Part shown: positions 8,924 through 19,868 of the stretch, piece after piece
How positions within the stretch are numbered: the first letter of the stretch is position 1
Layout of the letters: each line of letters opens with the position of its first letter
Source of the DNA: Mycobacterium paraffinicum
GTDB lineage: Bacteria; Actinomycetota; Actinomycetes; Mycobacteriales; Mycobacteriaceae
Direction of reading: 5' to 3'
Assembly: GCF_001907675.1 (NCBI RefSeq)
Contig: NZ_MPNT01000013.1
Location: forward strand, 62,001-126,000
DNA length: 64,000 nucleotides
Translations under genes and position numbers: made by a program
Notes under the pieces: model-generated
Told to the model about the DNA's origin: nothing
Seen by the model: only the letters and a program-made list of their open reading frames with translations
The model's database searches: none

Positions 8924-11900
8924 CGCGCCGCCCCGTCCGCGTGGGCCGGGCACGAAGGCCGTATCGGGCAATGCGAGCAACCGTCGTTGCGCCGGGCGAT
9001 GAACCGGGGACCGGCGGTCGACTCGGCGGCGCGAACGACCAGCCGGCGCCATTCTTCGCGGGCGGCCGGCGTCAGCGGATCCTGTTCGCGTTCCGTGGCG
9101 CCGGAGGCCCCGGCCTTGCCGACGTAGACCAGCCGCGCGCCGCCGGGCTCCTCACCGGCGGCGACCATGCCCTCGGCCACCGCCAGCTGATACATCGCGA
9201 GCTGGGCGTGCTGTTGGGCGTCGTCCTTGCTGACCGGCGTCTTGCCGGTCTTGACGTCGACGATCACCAGCCGGCCGGCGGCATCGCGCTCCAACCGATC
9301 GACCCGGCCGCGTAGCCGGACCTCGCCGCCGCCGTCGCGGCAGGCGGGCAGGGTCCCGTTTATCTCGACCTCGACGCCGACCTCGGTCAGCGCGCCTCGG
9401 GTCTGCGCCCGCCACTCGACGAACGCCTCGATCATCGCGCGATGCCGCGCCAGCTCGTTGGCCGAATGCCAGTCCGCCTCGAAGGGCAGGTGCCGCCAGG
9501 CGCGGTCCAATTCGGCCAGCAATTCCGTTGCGCTCCTGTGGGAGTCGGCGACCAGGGCGTGCACCACCGAGCCGATGGTCGAGCGCAGATCGCGCGGGTT
9601 CGTCCCACCGTGGCGTTCGGCCAGCCAGCGCAACGGGCAGTCGTTGAGCGTCTGCAGGGTTGACGGGGTCAAGGTGACGGCATCGCCGTCGCCGTGCAGC
9701 CGCTCGCTGGTGCTGACCGGGGTCAGGCCGTGCCAGCCGGCCGGATCCGCGCCCGGCACCCCGGCCCGGGCGAGCCGCGCTAATTGCGTTGCCGCACAGG
9801 CGCGGACGGCGTCGTCGACCGATCCGTCGGGCGCGCACACGACGCCACGCAACCGGCCCACCAGCGCCGCCGCGGACAGCACCCGGGGCGCCGAGACTGG
9901 TTGCGCGGCAGCCAGATCCGGGTCGCCGTCGGCCCACTGCGCGAGCTCGTAGAAAAAGGCCGACGGCAGCGCGGCCTCGTTGTCGGCGCCGCCGGTGTCG
10001 CTGTCCACGGCGGTCACCAGCAGTCGGCGGCGGGCCCGGCCCATCGCGGCGACCAGCAGCCGCCGCTCCTCGGCCAGCAGCGGCGCCCGCACCGACGCCT
10101 CCCCGGCGACGCCGTCCAGCACGTCCAGCAGCCGCTGGGTAGCCAGGACACCACCGCGCGGAACGGTGTTGGGCCACAAGCCCTCCTGCAGCCCGGCGAT
10201 GATCACCAGGTCCCATTCGTGCCCCAGGGCGGCGTGCGCGCTGAGCACCCGCACCTGCTCCACCGTCGATACCGGCTCCTGATTCACGCTCGGCAGGTGC
10301 AGCGCGGCGACGTGGTCGACGAGCCCGCGCAGCGACGCGCCCGACGTGCGCGACACGTACTGATCGGTGATGTCGAACAACGCGGTGACCGCCTCCAAGT
10401 CCCGGGTGGCCTGCGCGCCGGCGGGGCCGCCGCGCTCGGCGGCCGACAGCCAGCGACGCTGGAGGCCGGAACGCTGCCAGGCCGCCCACAGGGTGTAGCG
10501 CGGGTCTTGGCCCGCACGATCGCAGCGCGCGGCCGCGTCCAACACCGCGCGCACCCGCTGCACGGGGCGAAGCTGCGGCCCGGACGGGGCCGTGGCGCCG
10601 GACAGCGCGTCGGCCAGCAGGTCCGCGACGTCGCGCGGGGCGCGATCGTCGTTGGCGCGCTGCAGCGTTCGGCGCAGCTGCCGCAACGAGACGGGATCGA
10701 CGCCGCCGATGGGACCGGTCAGCAGCGCCAGGGCCCGCTCGCCGTCGAGCCCGTCGGCGGTGGCCGCCAGGACGTCGAGCAGGGCACGGGCGGCCGGCTC
10801 GTCGGACAGCGATCCCCTCGCCGCCGGCGCGGCCACCGGCACCCCGGCGGCGGCCAGGGCGCGGGGCAAGCGCGCGCCGACCCGCGGCACCGAACGGACG
10901 ATGACCGCCATCTGCGACCACGGCACGCCGTCCACCAGGTGCGCCCGGCGCAGCGCATCGGCGATCATCGCCGCCTCCGCGTGCGCGGACCCGGCCAGGC
11001 GCACCGCGACCGATCCCTCCTCGGGCCCGGTGCCGTCGATCCGCCTGCCGCCGCTGCCGCCGGGCAGCCGGCGCGCGATGCCGCTGACCGCGCGGGCGAC
11101 CGCCGGGGCGCAGCGATGCGAGGCCGTCAACGTCACCGACGGCGAATCCCCTTCCAACAAGCCGGCGGATTCACCGCCCCGAAAGCCGAACACCGCCTGA
11201 TTGGGATCCCCCGCGATCAACGCCAGCTCCGCGCCCGCCGCGAGCACCCGGACCAGCCGGGCGGCCTGCGGGTCGAGCTGCTGGGCGTCGTCGACCAGCA
11301 ATACCCGCACCCGGGCCCGCTCGGCGGCCAGCAGCTCCGGATCGACCGCGAAGGCTTCCAGCGCGGCACCCACCAGTTCGGCGGCCCCCAACGCCGGCGT
11401 CGTCGCCTGGGGCGCCGCGGTGCCGACCGCCGCCCGCAGCAGCATCACCTGCTCGTATTGACGTGCGAACCGGCCGGCGGCGGTCCATTCCGGCCGCCCG
11501 CACCGACGACCCAGCCGCTCCAGCTCCTGCGGGTCCACGCCCCGTTCGGCGCAGCGCGCCAACATGTTTCGCAGTTCGGTGGCGAATCCCGCGGTGGCAA
11601 GCGCGGGCTGCAGATGGGCGGGCCACGCCACCGCCGCGCGCGGCCCGTCCTCGAGGTCACCGGCCAGCAGCTCCCGGACGATGGCGTCCTGTTCGGCGCT
11701 GGTGACCAGCCGCGGCGGCGCATCGCCAGCGCGCTCGGCGGCCCGGCGCAGCACCGCGTAGGCGTAGCCGTGCACGGTGCGGACCAGCGGTTCACCGACG
11801 GCGGCCCGGCCGGCCGCCGCCGAGCGCGGCCGCAGTAACGCCGTCATCAACGCGCTGCGCGCCCGCATCCCCAGCCGGCCCGAACCGGTAAGCAGCAGAA

Positions 11901-12054
11901 CCGATTCCGGGTCCAGGCCGGCGCCTATCTGGGCGACCGCGGCCTCGATGAGCAGGCTGCTCTTGCCGGTGCCGGGCCCGCCCAGCACCCGGACCGGCCC
12001 ACGCAAGCCGGGCGCCAGAAGGGCAAGCGCCTCGGTGTCCCAGGTGAACGACAT
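8920..12054 (-). CDS. adnA: AdnA subunit of the AdnAB helicase-nuclease
   Basis: A 1044-residue partner of AdnB. Walker A is GGPGTGKS (about 25-32), but the motor is degenerate. Motif II reads LLVDDAQQLD and motif VI reads VAAMGRARRR instead of the usual ITRA form, fitting a weaker second motor. The C-terminal nuclease has VIVDVKTGK and AQLAMYQLA. A cysteine before the nuclease (NDCPLRW) together with CSHCPIRPSC near the end forms the four-cysteine set of an AddB-type iron-sulfur nuclease. The start is ATG 12054; a TTG four codons upstream is less likely. It overlaps adnB by four bases and matches Rv3202c. Confidence 0.94.
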   Translation of the reverse strand: MSFTWDTEALALLAPGLRGPVRVLGGPGTGKSSLLIEAAVAQIGAGLDPESVLLLTGSGRLGMRARSALMTALLRPRSAAAGRAAVGEPLVRTVHGYAYAVLRRAAERAGDAPPRLVTSAEQDAIVRELLAGDLEDGPRAAVAWPAHLQPALATAGFATELRNMLARCAERGVDPQELERLGRRCGRPEWTAAGRFARQYEQVMLLRAAVGTAAPQATTPALGAAELVGAALEAFAVDPELLAAERARVRVLLVDDAQQLDPQAARLVRVLAAGAELALIAGDPNQAVFGFRGGESAGLLEGDSPSVTLTASHRCAPAVARAVSGIARRLPGGSGGRRIDGTGPEEGSVAVRLAGSAHAEAAMIADALRRAHLVDGVPWSQMAVIVRSVPRVGARLPRALAAAGVPVAAPAARGSLSDEPAARALLDVLAATADGLDGERALALLTGPIGGVDPVSLRQLRRTLQRANDDRAPRDVADLLADALSGATAPSGPQLRPVQRVRAVLDAAARCDRAGQDPRYTLWAAWQRSGLQRRWLSAAERGGPAGAQATRDLEAVTALFDITDQYVSRTSGASLRGLVDHVAALHLPSVNQEPVSTVEQVRVLSAHAALGHEWDLVIIAGLQEGLWPNTVPRGGVLATQRLLDVLDGVAGEASVRAPLLAEERRLLVAAMGRARRRLLVTAVDSDTGGADNEAALPSAFFYELAQWADGDPDLAAAQPVSAPRVLSAAALVGRLRGVVCAPDGSVDDAVRACAATQLARLARAGVPGADPAGWHGLTPVSTSERLHGDGDAVTLTPSTLQTLNDCPLRWLAERHGGTNPRDLRSTIGSVVHALVADSHRSATELLAELDRAWRHLPFEADWHSANELARHRAMIEAFVEWRAQTRGALTEVGVEVEINGTLPACRDGGGEVRLRGRVDRLERDAAGRLVIVDVKTGKTPVSKDDAQQHAQLAMYQLAVAEGMVAAGEEPGGARLVYVGKAGASGATEREQDPLTPAAREEWRRLVVRAAESTAGPRFIARRNDGCSHCPIRPSCPAHADGAAR

Positions 12055-12162
12055 GGCTGCATGCAATCACCAGGGTCTGACAAGTCGGCCCGACCCGCGC
12101 CGCGGCGGCCCCCTACGCTGGAGGCCGCGAACAGCCCGACGAACGGTGAGGAGGTAGAAATC

Positions 12163-12357
12163 GTGACGGACGTCTTTCCCAGCGACGACGCGCCCGAAGG
12201 TGACGCCGCGGAACAATTGCAGCCGGTCGACGTCGACGACGAAGCCGGCTTGGACACCGAACATCTGACCGTGGCCGATCGCGAGGCGAACGAGGCCGAT
12301 GTGATCGAGCAGGCCTACATCGTCCCCACCGAGGACGAGTGGGAAGACGAACGCTGA
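12163..12357 (+). CDS. Small acidic conserved protein (Rv3202A-like)
   Basis: A 64-residue, strongly acidic protein of unknown function, starting at GTG 12163. The start is supported by GGAGGT seven bases upstream. About a third of its residues are Asp or Glu, and there is no membrane segment or cysteine. The C-terminal half (VADREANEADVIEQAYIVP) is the best conserved part of the counterpart I recall at this locus. It is divergent from adnA and 47 bases before lipV, so it may be the first gene of the lipV unit. No function is proposed. Confidence 0.75.
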   Translation: MTDVFPSDDAPEGDAAEQLQPVDVDDEAGLDTEHLTVADREANEADVIEQAYIVPTEDEWEDER

Positions 12358-12404
12358 GCCATCCGCCCGCCGGCGGCCGTGGCGGCGGCTGGCACGATCG
12401 ACGC

Positions 12405-13190
12405 GTGACCCCGGATCTCCATGTGCACCGCTACGGCCCGGCGGGCCCGGTGCGGGTGCTGGCGCTGCACGGGTTGACCGGCCATGGTCAGCGGTGGCAG
12501 CAGCTGGCCGGCCTGCTCCCCGAAATCACCTTCGCCGCACCCGATTTGATCGGCCACGGCAGGTCGACCTGGGCGGCGCCGTGGACCATCGACGCCAACG
12601 TCGCGGCGATGGCCGCGCTGCTCGACGACGCGGCCGAGGGGCCGGTGCCCGTGGTGGGGCACTCCTTCGGGGGCGGACTCGCCATGCAGCTGGCCGCGGC
12701 ACGACCGGACCTGGTGGCGGCGCTGTTGCTGCTCGACCCGGCGGTCGGGCTGGACGGCGAGTGGATGCGCCAGATCGCGGACGCGATGCTGGCCTCGCCC
12801 GACTACCCCGACGCCGAGGAGGCGCGCCTGGAAAAGGTGCACGGCTCCTGGTCGGACGTCGACCCGGCGCTGCTGGACGCCGAGATCCGCGAGCACCTGG
12901 TCGCGCTGCCGGGCGGTCGGTACGGCTGGCGCGTCAGCCTGCCGGCGATGATGTCCTACTGGAGCGAGCTGGCCCGCGACCTCGTGCTCCCGCCGGCCGG
13001 AACGCCGACGATCCTGGTGCGCGCGAAGCGCACCTCGCCGCCATACGTCGGCGACCGACTGATCGCCGGGCTGCGGGAACGGTTGGGATCCGATTTCCGG
13101 CTGCTGGATTTCGACTGCAACCACATGGTCCCCTACGCCGCGCCGCGGGAAGTCGCCGCGCTGACGCGCGAGTTGCTCGAGGCCCGCTGA
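12405..13190 (+). CDS. lipV: Alpha/beta hydrolase LipV
   Basis: A 261-residue esterase/lipase of the alpha/beta-hydrolase fold. The oxyanion strand-loop LALHGLTGHGQRW is near residue 20, the nucleophile elbow GHSFGG near 87, and the catalytic histidine is in CNHMVPYAAP near the end. There is no signal peptide, so it is probably cytosolic. GTG 12405 is used because it gives the family N-terminus. M. tuberculosis LipV (Rv3203) is somewhat shorter, 224 residues in the usual annotation. The stop is followed three bases later by the next gene, suggesting co-transcription. The substrate is not predictable. Confidence 0.88.
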   Translation: MTPDLHVHRYGPAGPVRVLALHGLTGHGQRWQQLAGLLPEITFAAPDLIGHGRSTWAAPWTIDANVAAMAALLDDAAEGPVPVVGHSFGGGLAMQLAAARPDLVAALLLLDPAVGLDGEWMRQIADAMLASPDYPDAEEARLEKVHGSWSDVDPALLDAEIREHLVALPGGRYGWRVSLPAMMSYWSELARDLVLPPAGTPTILVRAKRTSPPYVGDRLIAGLRERLGSDFRLLDFDCNHMVPYAAPREVAALTRELLEAR

Positions 13191-13192
13191 TC

Positions 13193-13495
13193 GTGGCGCC
13201 GGTGACCGAGGAGCAGGTCGAGCGGGTGCGCGCGCTGGTTGCGTCGATCCCGTCCGGCAGGGTCGCCACCTACGGCGACATCGCCGACGTCGCAGGCCTT
13301 TCCAGCCCGCGCATCGTCGGCTGGATCATGCGGACCGACTCCTCGGACCTGCCGTGGCACCGGGTGATCACCGCCTCCGGGCGCCCGGCGCGTCATCTGA
13401 CCACCCGGCAGCTCGAACTGCTGCGCGCCGAGGGGGTGCTGGCCACCGACGGCAGGATCGCGCTGCGCGAGGTCCGATACGACTTCGGGCGCTAG
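13193..13495 (+). CDS. Alkyltransferase-like DNA repair protein (ATL)
   Basis: About 100 residues covering only the DNA-binding/active-site domain of O6-alkylguanine alkyltransferases. The motif that should be PCHRV reads PWHRV, so the alkyl-accepting cysteine is replaced by tryptophan. That is the signature of ATL proteins, which bind and flip O6-alkylguanine and hand the lesion to nucleotide excision repair instead of repairing it themselves. The helix-turn-helix and arginine-finger region (GRVATYGDIA) is present. GTG 13193 is used; GTG 13202 is equally possible. It corresponds to Rv3204. Its stop shares CTAG with the stop of the convergent gene. Confidence 0.88.
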   Translation: MAPVTEEQVERVRALVASIPSGRVATYGDIADVAGLSSPRIVGWIMRTDSSDLPWHRVITASGRPARHLTTRQLELLRAEGVLATDGRIALREVRYDFGR

Positions 13496-14346
13496 AGGAT
13501 CAGCCGGACCAGCGCCGCGGTGCGGGCCAGGCCGGGGAAGGCCTCGGCGGTCGACCGTGGGTGCAACGCATGGACGGCCAGGCGAAACATCAAGGCCCGC
13601 AACAACATTTGCGGCCACTCCGGCAACGCGTTCCAGCGTTCGATGAGTCCGTCGTCGGCCTCACCCCAGGACAGGGCGTCGACCACGACGACACCGGCCG
13701 CCCACGACGCGGGCCGCCAATAGGGGGTGATGTCGGTGATCCCCGGGGCGGCGGTGCCGACGAAAAGCACTGTGCCGTAGAGATCCCCGTGTACCAACTG
13801 GTTCGGGCTCTTGGTCGGCTTGCGCAGGGTGGCCAGCTGGTTGATCAGCTCCACCGACCGCTCGGCGTCGGCCGTCGGCGGGGCGGTCCGCGCGCCCGGG
13901 GGCACCGAGGCCAACGGCCGTTCCTCCCAGGCGGCGCGGTCGGCGGCGATGAAGACGTCCACGTCGCCCCACGGCGCGGTGGGGCCCTGGGTGAGGAACC
14001 GGGGGCGTTCCAGTTTGCCGGTCGCCTCGTGCAGGCGCACCGCCGCCGACACCACCTCGTCGTGCCGCGGTTCGGGTGTGCCGGCGACGAAGGTGTCGGC
14101 CCGCCACCCCGAAACCACGTACCGCCCGTCCGTCGAGCGGACCGGGCGGGCCAGTCGGACACCGTCGACGAACAACGTTTCACGCACCCGGGCCGACCAA
14201 GCCGCCCGGGCGTGGTCGGCCACCAACGACAGGACGACCTCGCCGCAGCGCCAGCCGCCTTCCCAGCTAGCGCCCAGATAGACGGGCTTGACACCGGTCA
14301 AACCAAACGCCGCCAGCACATGCTCCGGCGGTGGCTCGACATTCAC
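13492..14346 (-). CDS. TIGR02569 family actinobacterial protein
   Basis: A 284-residue conserved actinobacterial protein (Rv3205c counterpart) of unknown activity. It has a distant aminoglycoside-phosphotransferase/kinase-like look. LVHGDLYGT resembles the HGDLHxxN catalytic loop but lacks the asparagine, and the following ITDI and DALSW stretches sit where the metal-binding aspartate would be. A kinase reaction is therefore doubtful. The GTG start follows moeZ by 36 bases, so it probably belongs to the Rv3207c-moeZ transcription unit. Confidence 0.78.
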   Translation of the reverse strand: MNVEPPPEHVLAAFGLTGVKPVYLGASWEGGWRCGEVVLSLVADHARAAWSARVRETLFVDGVRLARPVRSTDGRYVVSGWRADTFVAGTPEPRHDEVVSAAVRLHEATGKLERPRFLTQGPTAPWGDVDVFIAADRAAWEERPLASVPPGARTAPPTADAERSVELINQLATLRKPTKSPNQLVHGDLYGTVLFVGTAAPGITDITPYWRPASWAAGVVVVDALSWGEADDGLIERWNALPEWPQMLLRALMFRLAVHALHPRSTAEAFPGLARTAALVRLIL

Positions 14347-14382
14347 ACGGGTAGCCTAGACGAGGCCGCCTGCCGGATCGGG

Positions 14383-15561
14383 TCAGTACATCACCATGTC
14401 GGGTTGCATTTGCTGCGCCCACGCCACGATGCCCCCGCGCAGGTGCACCGCGTCGGAGAACCCGGCCTTCTTCACCGCCGCCAGCGCCTCGGCCGAACGC
14501 ACCCCCGTCTTGCAGTACAGCACCGGCATGCGGTCGTGCGGCAGCTTTGCCAGGCCCTCACCCGAGTCGATCGACGACTGCGGGATCAGCTGGGCGCCGT
14601 CGATGTGATTGATCTCCCACTCGACCGGCTCGCGGACGTCGATCAGGGCCAGCTTGGTGCCGGAGTCCAGCAACGCGCGCAATTCGTGCGGGGTGATCGT
14701 CGACTCCCCGGCGAGGTCGGCGGGTGCCCCGCCGCAGAGCTCCTCGTAGTCGACCAGCCCGGTGATCGCGGGCGCCGTCGGGTCCTTGCGGATCGTGATG
14801 GTGCGGTAGGACATTTCGAGCGCGTCGTAGATCATGAGCCGGCCCAGCAGCGATTCGCCGATCCCGGTGATGAGTTTGATCGCCTCGGTGCCCATCACCG
14901 ACGCGACGGAGGCGCAGACGATGCCGAGCACCCCGCCTTCGGCGCACGACGGCACCGTGCCCGGCGGCGGCGGTTCCGGGTAGAGATCGCGGTAGTTGAG
15001 GCCGCGGCCGCCCGGCGCGTCCTCCCAGAACACCGACACCTGGCCCTCGAAGCGGTAGATCGACCCCCACACGTACGGCTTGCCGGCCAGCACGGCGGCG
15101 TCGTTGACCAGGTATCGGGTGGCGAAGTTGTCAGTGCCGTCCACGATCAGGTCGTACTGCCCGAACAGGTCGACGGCGTTGCTGGAATCCAGCCGGAACT
15201 CGTGCAGCCGCACCCTGACCGACGGGTTGATCGCGGCGATCGACTCGCGCGCCGACTGGGCCTTCGGGCGCCCGACGTCGGCCACGCCGTGGATGACCTG
15301 GCGCTGCAGGTTGGACTCGTCGACGACGTCGAAGTCGACGATGCCGATCGTGCCGACCCCGGCCGCGGCCAGGTACAGCAGCGTCGGAGCGCCGAGCCCG
15401 CCGGCGCCGATCACCAGCACGCGAGCGTTCTTGAGCCGCTTCTGCCCGTCGACGCCCAGTCCCGGAATGATCAGATGGCGGCTGTAGCGGGCCACCTCAT
15501 CGCGGGTCAACTCGCCTGCCGGCGCCACGAGTGGCGGCAGTGCTGTCTGCGATGTCGACAC
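14383..15561 (-). CDS. moeZ: MoeZ, E1-like adenylyltransferase/sulfurtransferase
   Basis: A 392-residue fusion of a ThiF/MoeB-type adenylation domain with a C-terminal rhodanese. The ATP-binding GAGGLGAP is at 52-59, and the rhodanese loop YCKTGVRSAE carries the sulfur-bearing cysteine near residue 350. In mycobacteria MoeZ (Rv3206c) activates the C-terminal glycine of small sulfur-carrier proteins such as CysO and MoaD-type subunits and loads them with sulfur, feeding cysteine and molybdopterin synthesis. GTG 15561 follows GAGGAGGAT and gives exactly the M. tuberculosis length. A longer upstream frame is open but lacks a better start. Confidence 0.95.
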   Translation of the reverse strand: MSTSQTALPPLVAPAGELTRDEVARYSRHLIIPGLGVDGQKRLKNARVLVIGAGGLGAPTLLYLAAAGVGTIGIVDFDVVDESNLQRQVIHGVADVGRPKAQSARESIAAINPSVRVRLHEFRLDSSNAVDLFGQYDLIVDGTDNFATRYLVNDAAVLAGKPYVWGSIYRFEGQVSVFWEDAPGGRGLNYRDLYPEPPPPGTVPSCAEGGVLGIVCASVASVMGTEAIKLITGIGESLLGRLMIYDALEMSYRTITIRKDPTAPAITGLVDYEELCGGAPADLAGESTITPHELRALLDSGTKLALIDVREPVEWEINHIDGAQLIPQSSIDSGEGLAKLPHDRMPVLYCKTGVRSAEALAAVKKAGFSDAVHLRGGIVAWAQQMQPDMVMY

Positions 15562-15673
15562 GGCCGGACATCCTCCTCGGTCTCGCGAACGCGGTTCGTC
15601 GTCCACCACCATCACAGCAGCCGTCGTGGGGCACGGCAATGAATTCAACCCGCCGAGCGACCCGCCGCCCGGG

Positions 15674-17842
<2,169 letters not shown>

Positions 17843-18048
17843 GGTCACCCCTTCCGTAGGCAGTGAAGTCGACAGACCTGTCAGCTGCAGGCTAGTGGAC
17901 GCGGCGGGCCCGCATCCGCGACAGCCCCCCACCGCGGCTTCGCGCTGAGCGAAACGATGATCGCGAGCGGATAACGATTCGCTTGCAGCTGGGTCCAGAG
18001 CCGGGTTGGAGGGGCGATCCGCGTTTTCACATCGCTAACTTCGGCAAC

Positions 18049-18762
18049 ATGGGTACCACACTGGCCGATCGCGACAGGGTGCGGGATTATCCCGACGACG
18101 AGACCGACGAGCTCTACGGCGCCGACTCCTTCCCCGAGGGCGACTACACCTGGACCGGCTGGCCCACCGAGCTGCGCTGGCGCCCCGTCACGGCGATCGT
18201 CGGCGCGGTGGTGGCCGTCGGCGCGATTGCGACCGCGGTCATCATCAACAGCGGCGACAGCGCCTCGACCAAGGCCACCGTGGCGCCGGCCCCCCAACCG
18301 GTGACGTCCGCGCCCGCCACGACGAGGAGCTCCGTCCCGCCCAGCGCGCAGCCCAGCCCTTCGAGCACGCCGCTGCCTCCCGAGACCGTGACCACCGTGA
18401 CCACGCCCAGCGCCGCGCCGAGTCTCGCGCCGACGGGAACGCCCACCGCGGCGCCGCCCCTGACTCTGACGCCGCCGCCCGCCGCGCTGAACCCGCGCAC
18501 CGTCGTCTACAGCGTCACCGGCTCCAAGCAGCTGCTGGACCTGGTGAACATCGTCTACACCGACGGCAGCGGCGCGTCCCAGACCGAGTTCAACGTGTCG
18601 CTGCCGTGGACCAAGGCGGTGATCCTGAATCCCGGCGTCCAGACCCCGTCGGTCGTCGCCACCAGCTTCTACGGCCGGCTGAATTGCTCGATCGTGAACG
18701 CCGCCGGCCAACTGGTGGCCGCGTCTACCACCAACGCGAGCCTGGCGACCTGCGCCCGCTGA
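18049..18762 (+). CDS. Membrane-anchored Thr/Pro-rich protein with MmpS-like domain
   Basis: A 237-residue protein, counterpart of Rv3209. An acidic N-terminus precedes one transmembrane helix (about 48-68). A long Pro/Ser/Thr/Ala linker (about 75-145) resembles a cell-wall spacer. A C-terminal MmpS-like beta domain runs from TVVYSVTG to the end, with paired cysteines (LNCS and ATCAR). MmpS proteins are periplasmic partners of MmpL transporters, but no mmpL gene is nearby. ATG 18049 lacks a clear ribosome site. The gene ends just before the 56-bp tandem repeat. Confidence 0.8.
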   Translation: MGTTLADRDRVRDYPDDETDELYGADSFPEGDYTWTGWPTELRWRPVTAIVGAVVAVGAIATAVIINSGDSASTKATVAPAPQPVTSAPATTRSSVPPSAQPSPSSTPLPPETVTTVTTPSAAPSLAPTGTPTAAPPLTLTPPPAALNPRTVVYSVTGSKQLLDLVNIVYTDGSGASQTEFNVSLPWTKAVILNPGVQTPSVVATSFYGRLNCSIVNAAGQLVAASTTNASLATCAR

Positions 18763-18771
18763 GTTGCGATG

Positions 18772-18892
18772 ACGGCTGAGTCCGATGGCCGTGACCCCCA
18801 GCGCCCGGCTACGCCGCGCTTGCGCTCACGGCTGAGTCCGATGGCCGTGACCCGCCGCGCCCGGCTACGCCGCGCTTGCGATCACGGCTGAG
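18772..18892. repeat. 56-bp tandem repeat, two copies plus 9 bases
   Basis: Copies at 18772-18827 and 18828-18883 differ at only about three positions, and the first nine bases (ACGGCTGAG) recur at 18884-18892. The array fills the space between two convergent genes. Size and location are typical of mycobacterial VNTR/MIRU loci used in strain typing. Confidence 0.9.
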
Positions 18893-18894
18893 CG

Positions 18895-19614
18895 TCAGCT
18901 CAAGCCCAGCTCGTGCATCCGCCGGTCGTGCGTCTGCTGCAACCGGTCGAAGAACGCGTTGAGCTGGCCCAGGCCGCCCGCGCCCGACATCACCAGGTCC
19001 ACCAGCTCGTCGTGGTCGGCCAGCAAGTACTGGGCCTGGGTGATCGCCTCGCCGAACAGCCGCCGCGACCACAGCGCCAGCCGGCTGCGCTGCTTGCCGC
19101 TGCCCGTCACCGCGGCGCGCACCTCGGCGACGACGAATTGCGAGTGCCCGGTCTCCGACAGCGCCGCCCGCACCACGTCGGCGATCTCGTCGGGTAGCCC
19201 GTCGGCGATCTCCAGGTACAGGTCGGCGGCCAGGGCGTCGCCGACGTAGGTCTTCACCAACGCCTCCAGCCAGGTGCTGGGCATCGTCAGCCGGTGGTAA
19301 TTATCCAGCGCCGAGACGTACTTCGACATCGCGGGCACGACGTCGACACCCCGGCGCTCCAGGGCGTCGCGCAGCAGCTCGTAGTGCTGCATCTCGGCGG
19401 CGGCCATGCTCGCCATCGAGATCCGTCCGCGCAGGTCGGGGGCCATCCGCGCCTCGTCGGTGAGCCGATAAAACGCGGCGATCTCGCCGTATGCCAGGAC
19501 CGCGAACAACTCGTTGACACCGGGGTGGTCGGCCGACAGCCGGGGGGCGGGCGAATCGTCCGCCCGGTCGGCGTCCAGGTCGGCTTCCGAGGGCTCGAAA
19601 GAGGGCCGGGTCAT
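18895..19614 (-). CDS. Ferritin-like fold protein (Rv3210c-like)
   Basis: A 239-residue helical protein of the ferritin-like superfamily, related to the MiaE-type hydroxylase group. Candidate diiron ligands are visible: Glu in AYGEIAAF, the pair in EMQHYE, Glu in LYLEIAD, and the pair in ETGHSQF. That is the Glu, ExxH, Glu, ExxH pattern of carboxylate-bridged diiron sites. The substrate is unknown. The acidic N-terminal 30 residues look disordered. It is divergent from the rhlE gene across 254 bases. Confidence 0.83.
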   Translation of the reverse strand: MTRPSFEPSEADLDADRADDSPAPRLSADHPGVNELFAVLAYGEIAAFYRLTDEARMAPDLRGRISMASMAAAEMQHYELLRDALERRGVDVVPAMSKYVSALDNYHRLTMPSTWLEALVKTYVGDALAADLYLEIADGLPDEIADVVRAALSETGHSQFVVAEVRAAVTGSGKQRSRLALWSRRLFGEAITQAQYLLADHDELVDLVMSGAGGLGQLNAFFDRLQQTHDRRMHELGLS

Positions 19615-19682
19615 GGCAACACTGTAGTCGGCGGGCCCGGCGCGAATCGGGAGCCGGCGCTCGACCAGCTATCATGTATGTA

Positions 19683-19717
19683 GATAGCGGCTGGATTTCT
19701 TCTCCAAAGCCGCTATC
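19683..19717 (+). promoter_or_regulatory. Hairpin in the rhlE upstream region
   Basis: Perfect 10-base arms GATAGCGGCT (19683-19692) and AGCCGCTATC (19708-19717) enclose a 15-base loop. A TATCAT box at 19670-19675 could be a -10 element, which would put the hairpin at the very 5' end of a roughly 187-base rhlE leader. Structured leaders are common on RNA helicase genes, but regulation here is inferred. Confidence 0.5.
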
Positions 19718-19868
19718 GGCGAAATGTGCGTGCACAGCTGGCCCGCCCAGATTGAGCAGGGGCCCGCGACTCGGCGACGTATTCGGAGTCGGAACTCGTG
19801 CGCGCGTGACCGCGACAGAGAAACACCGACACAACCGGATATGTCACCGAAAGGCTTACTACCCACGC

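Noticed and set aside
12054..12066. TTG start four codons upstream of the adnA ATG
   Set aside because: The ATG is closer to the family N-terminus, and TTG lacks a ribosome site.
17930..18048. Possible operator-like dyads (GCGA/TCGC, GCAGCTG) before the MmpS-like gene
   Set aside because: Arms are four to seven bases long and expected by chance in this GC content.
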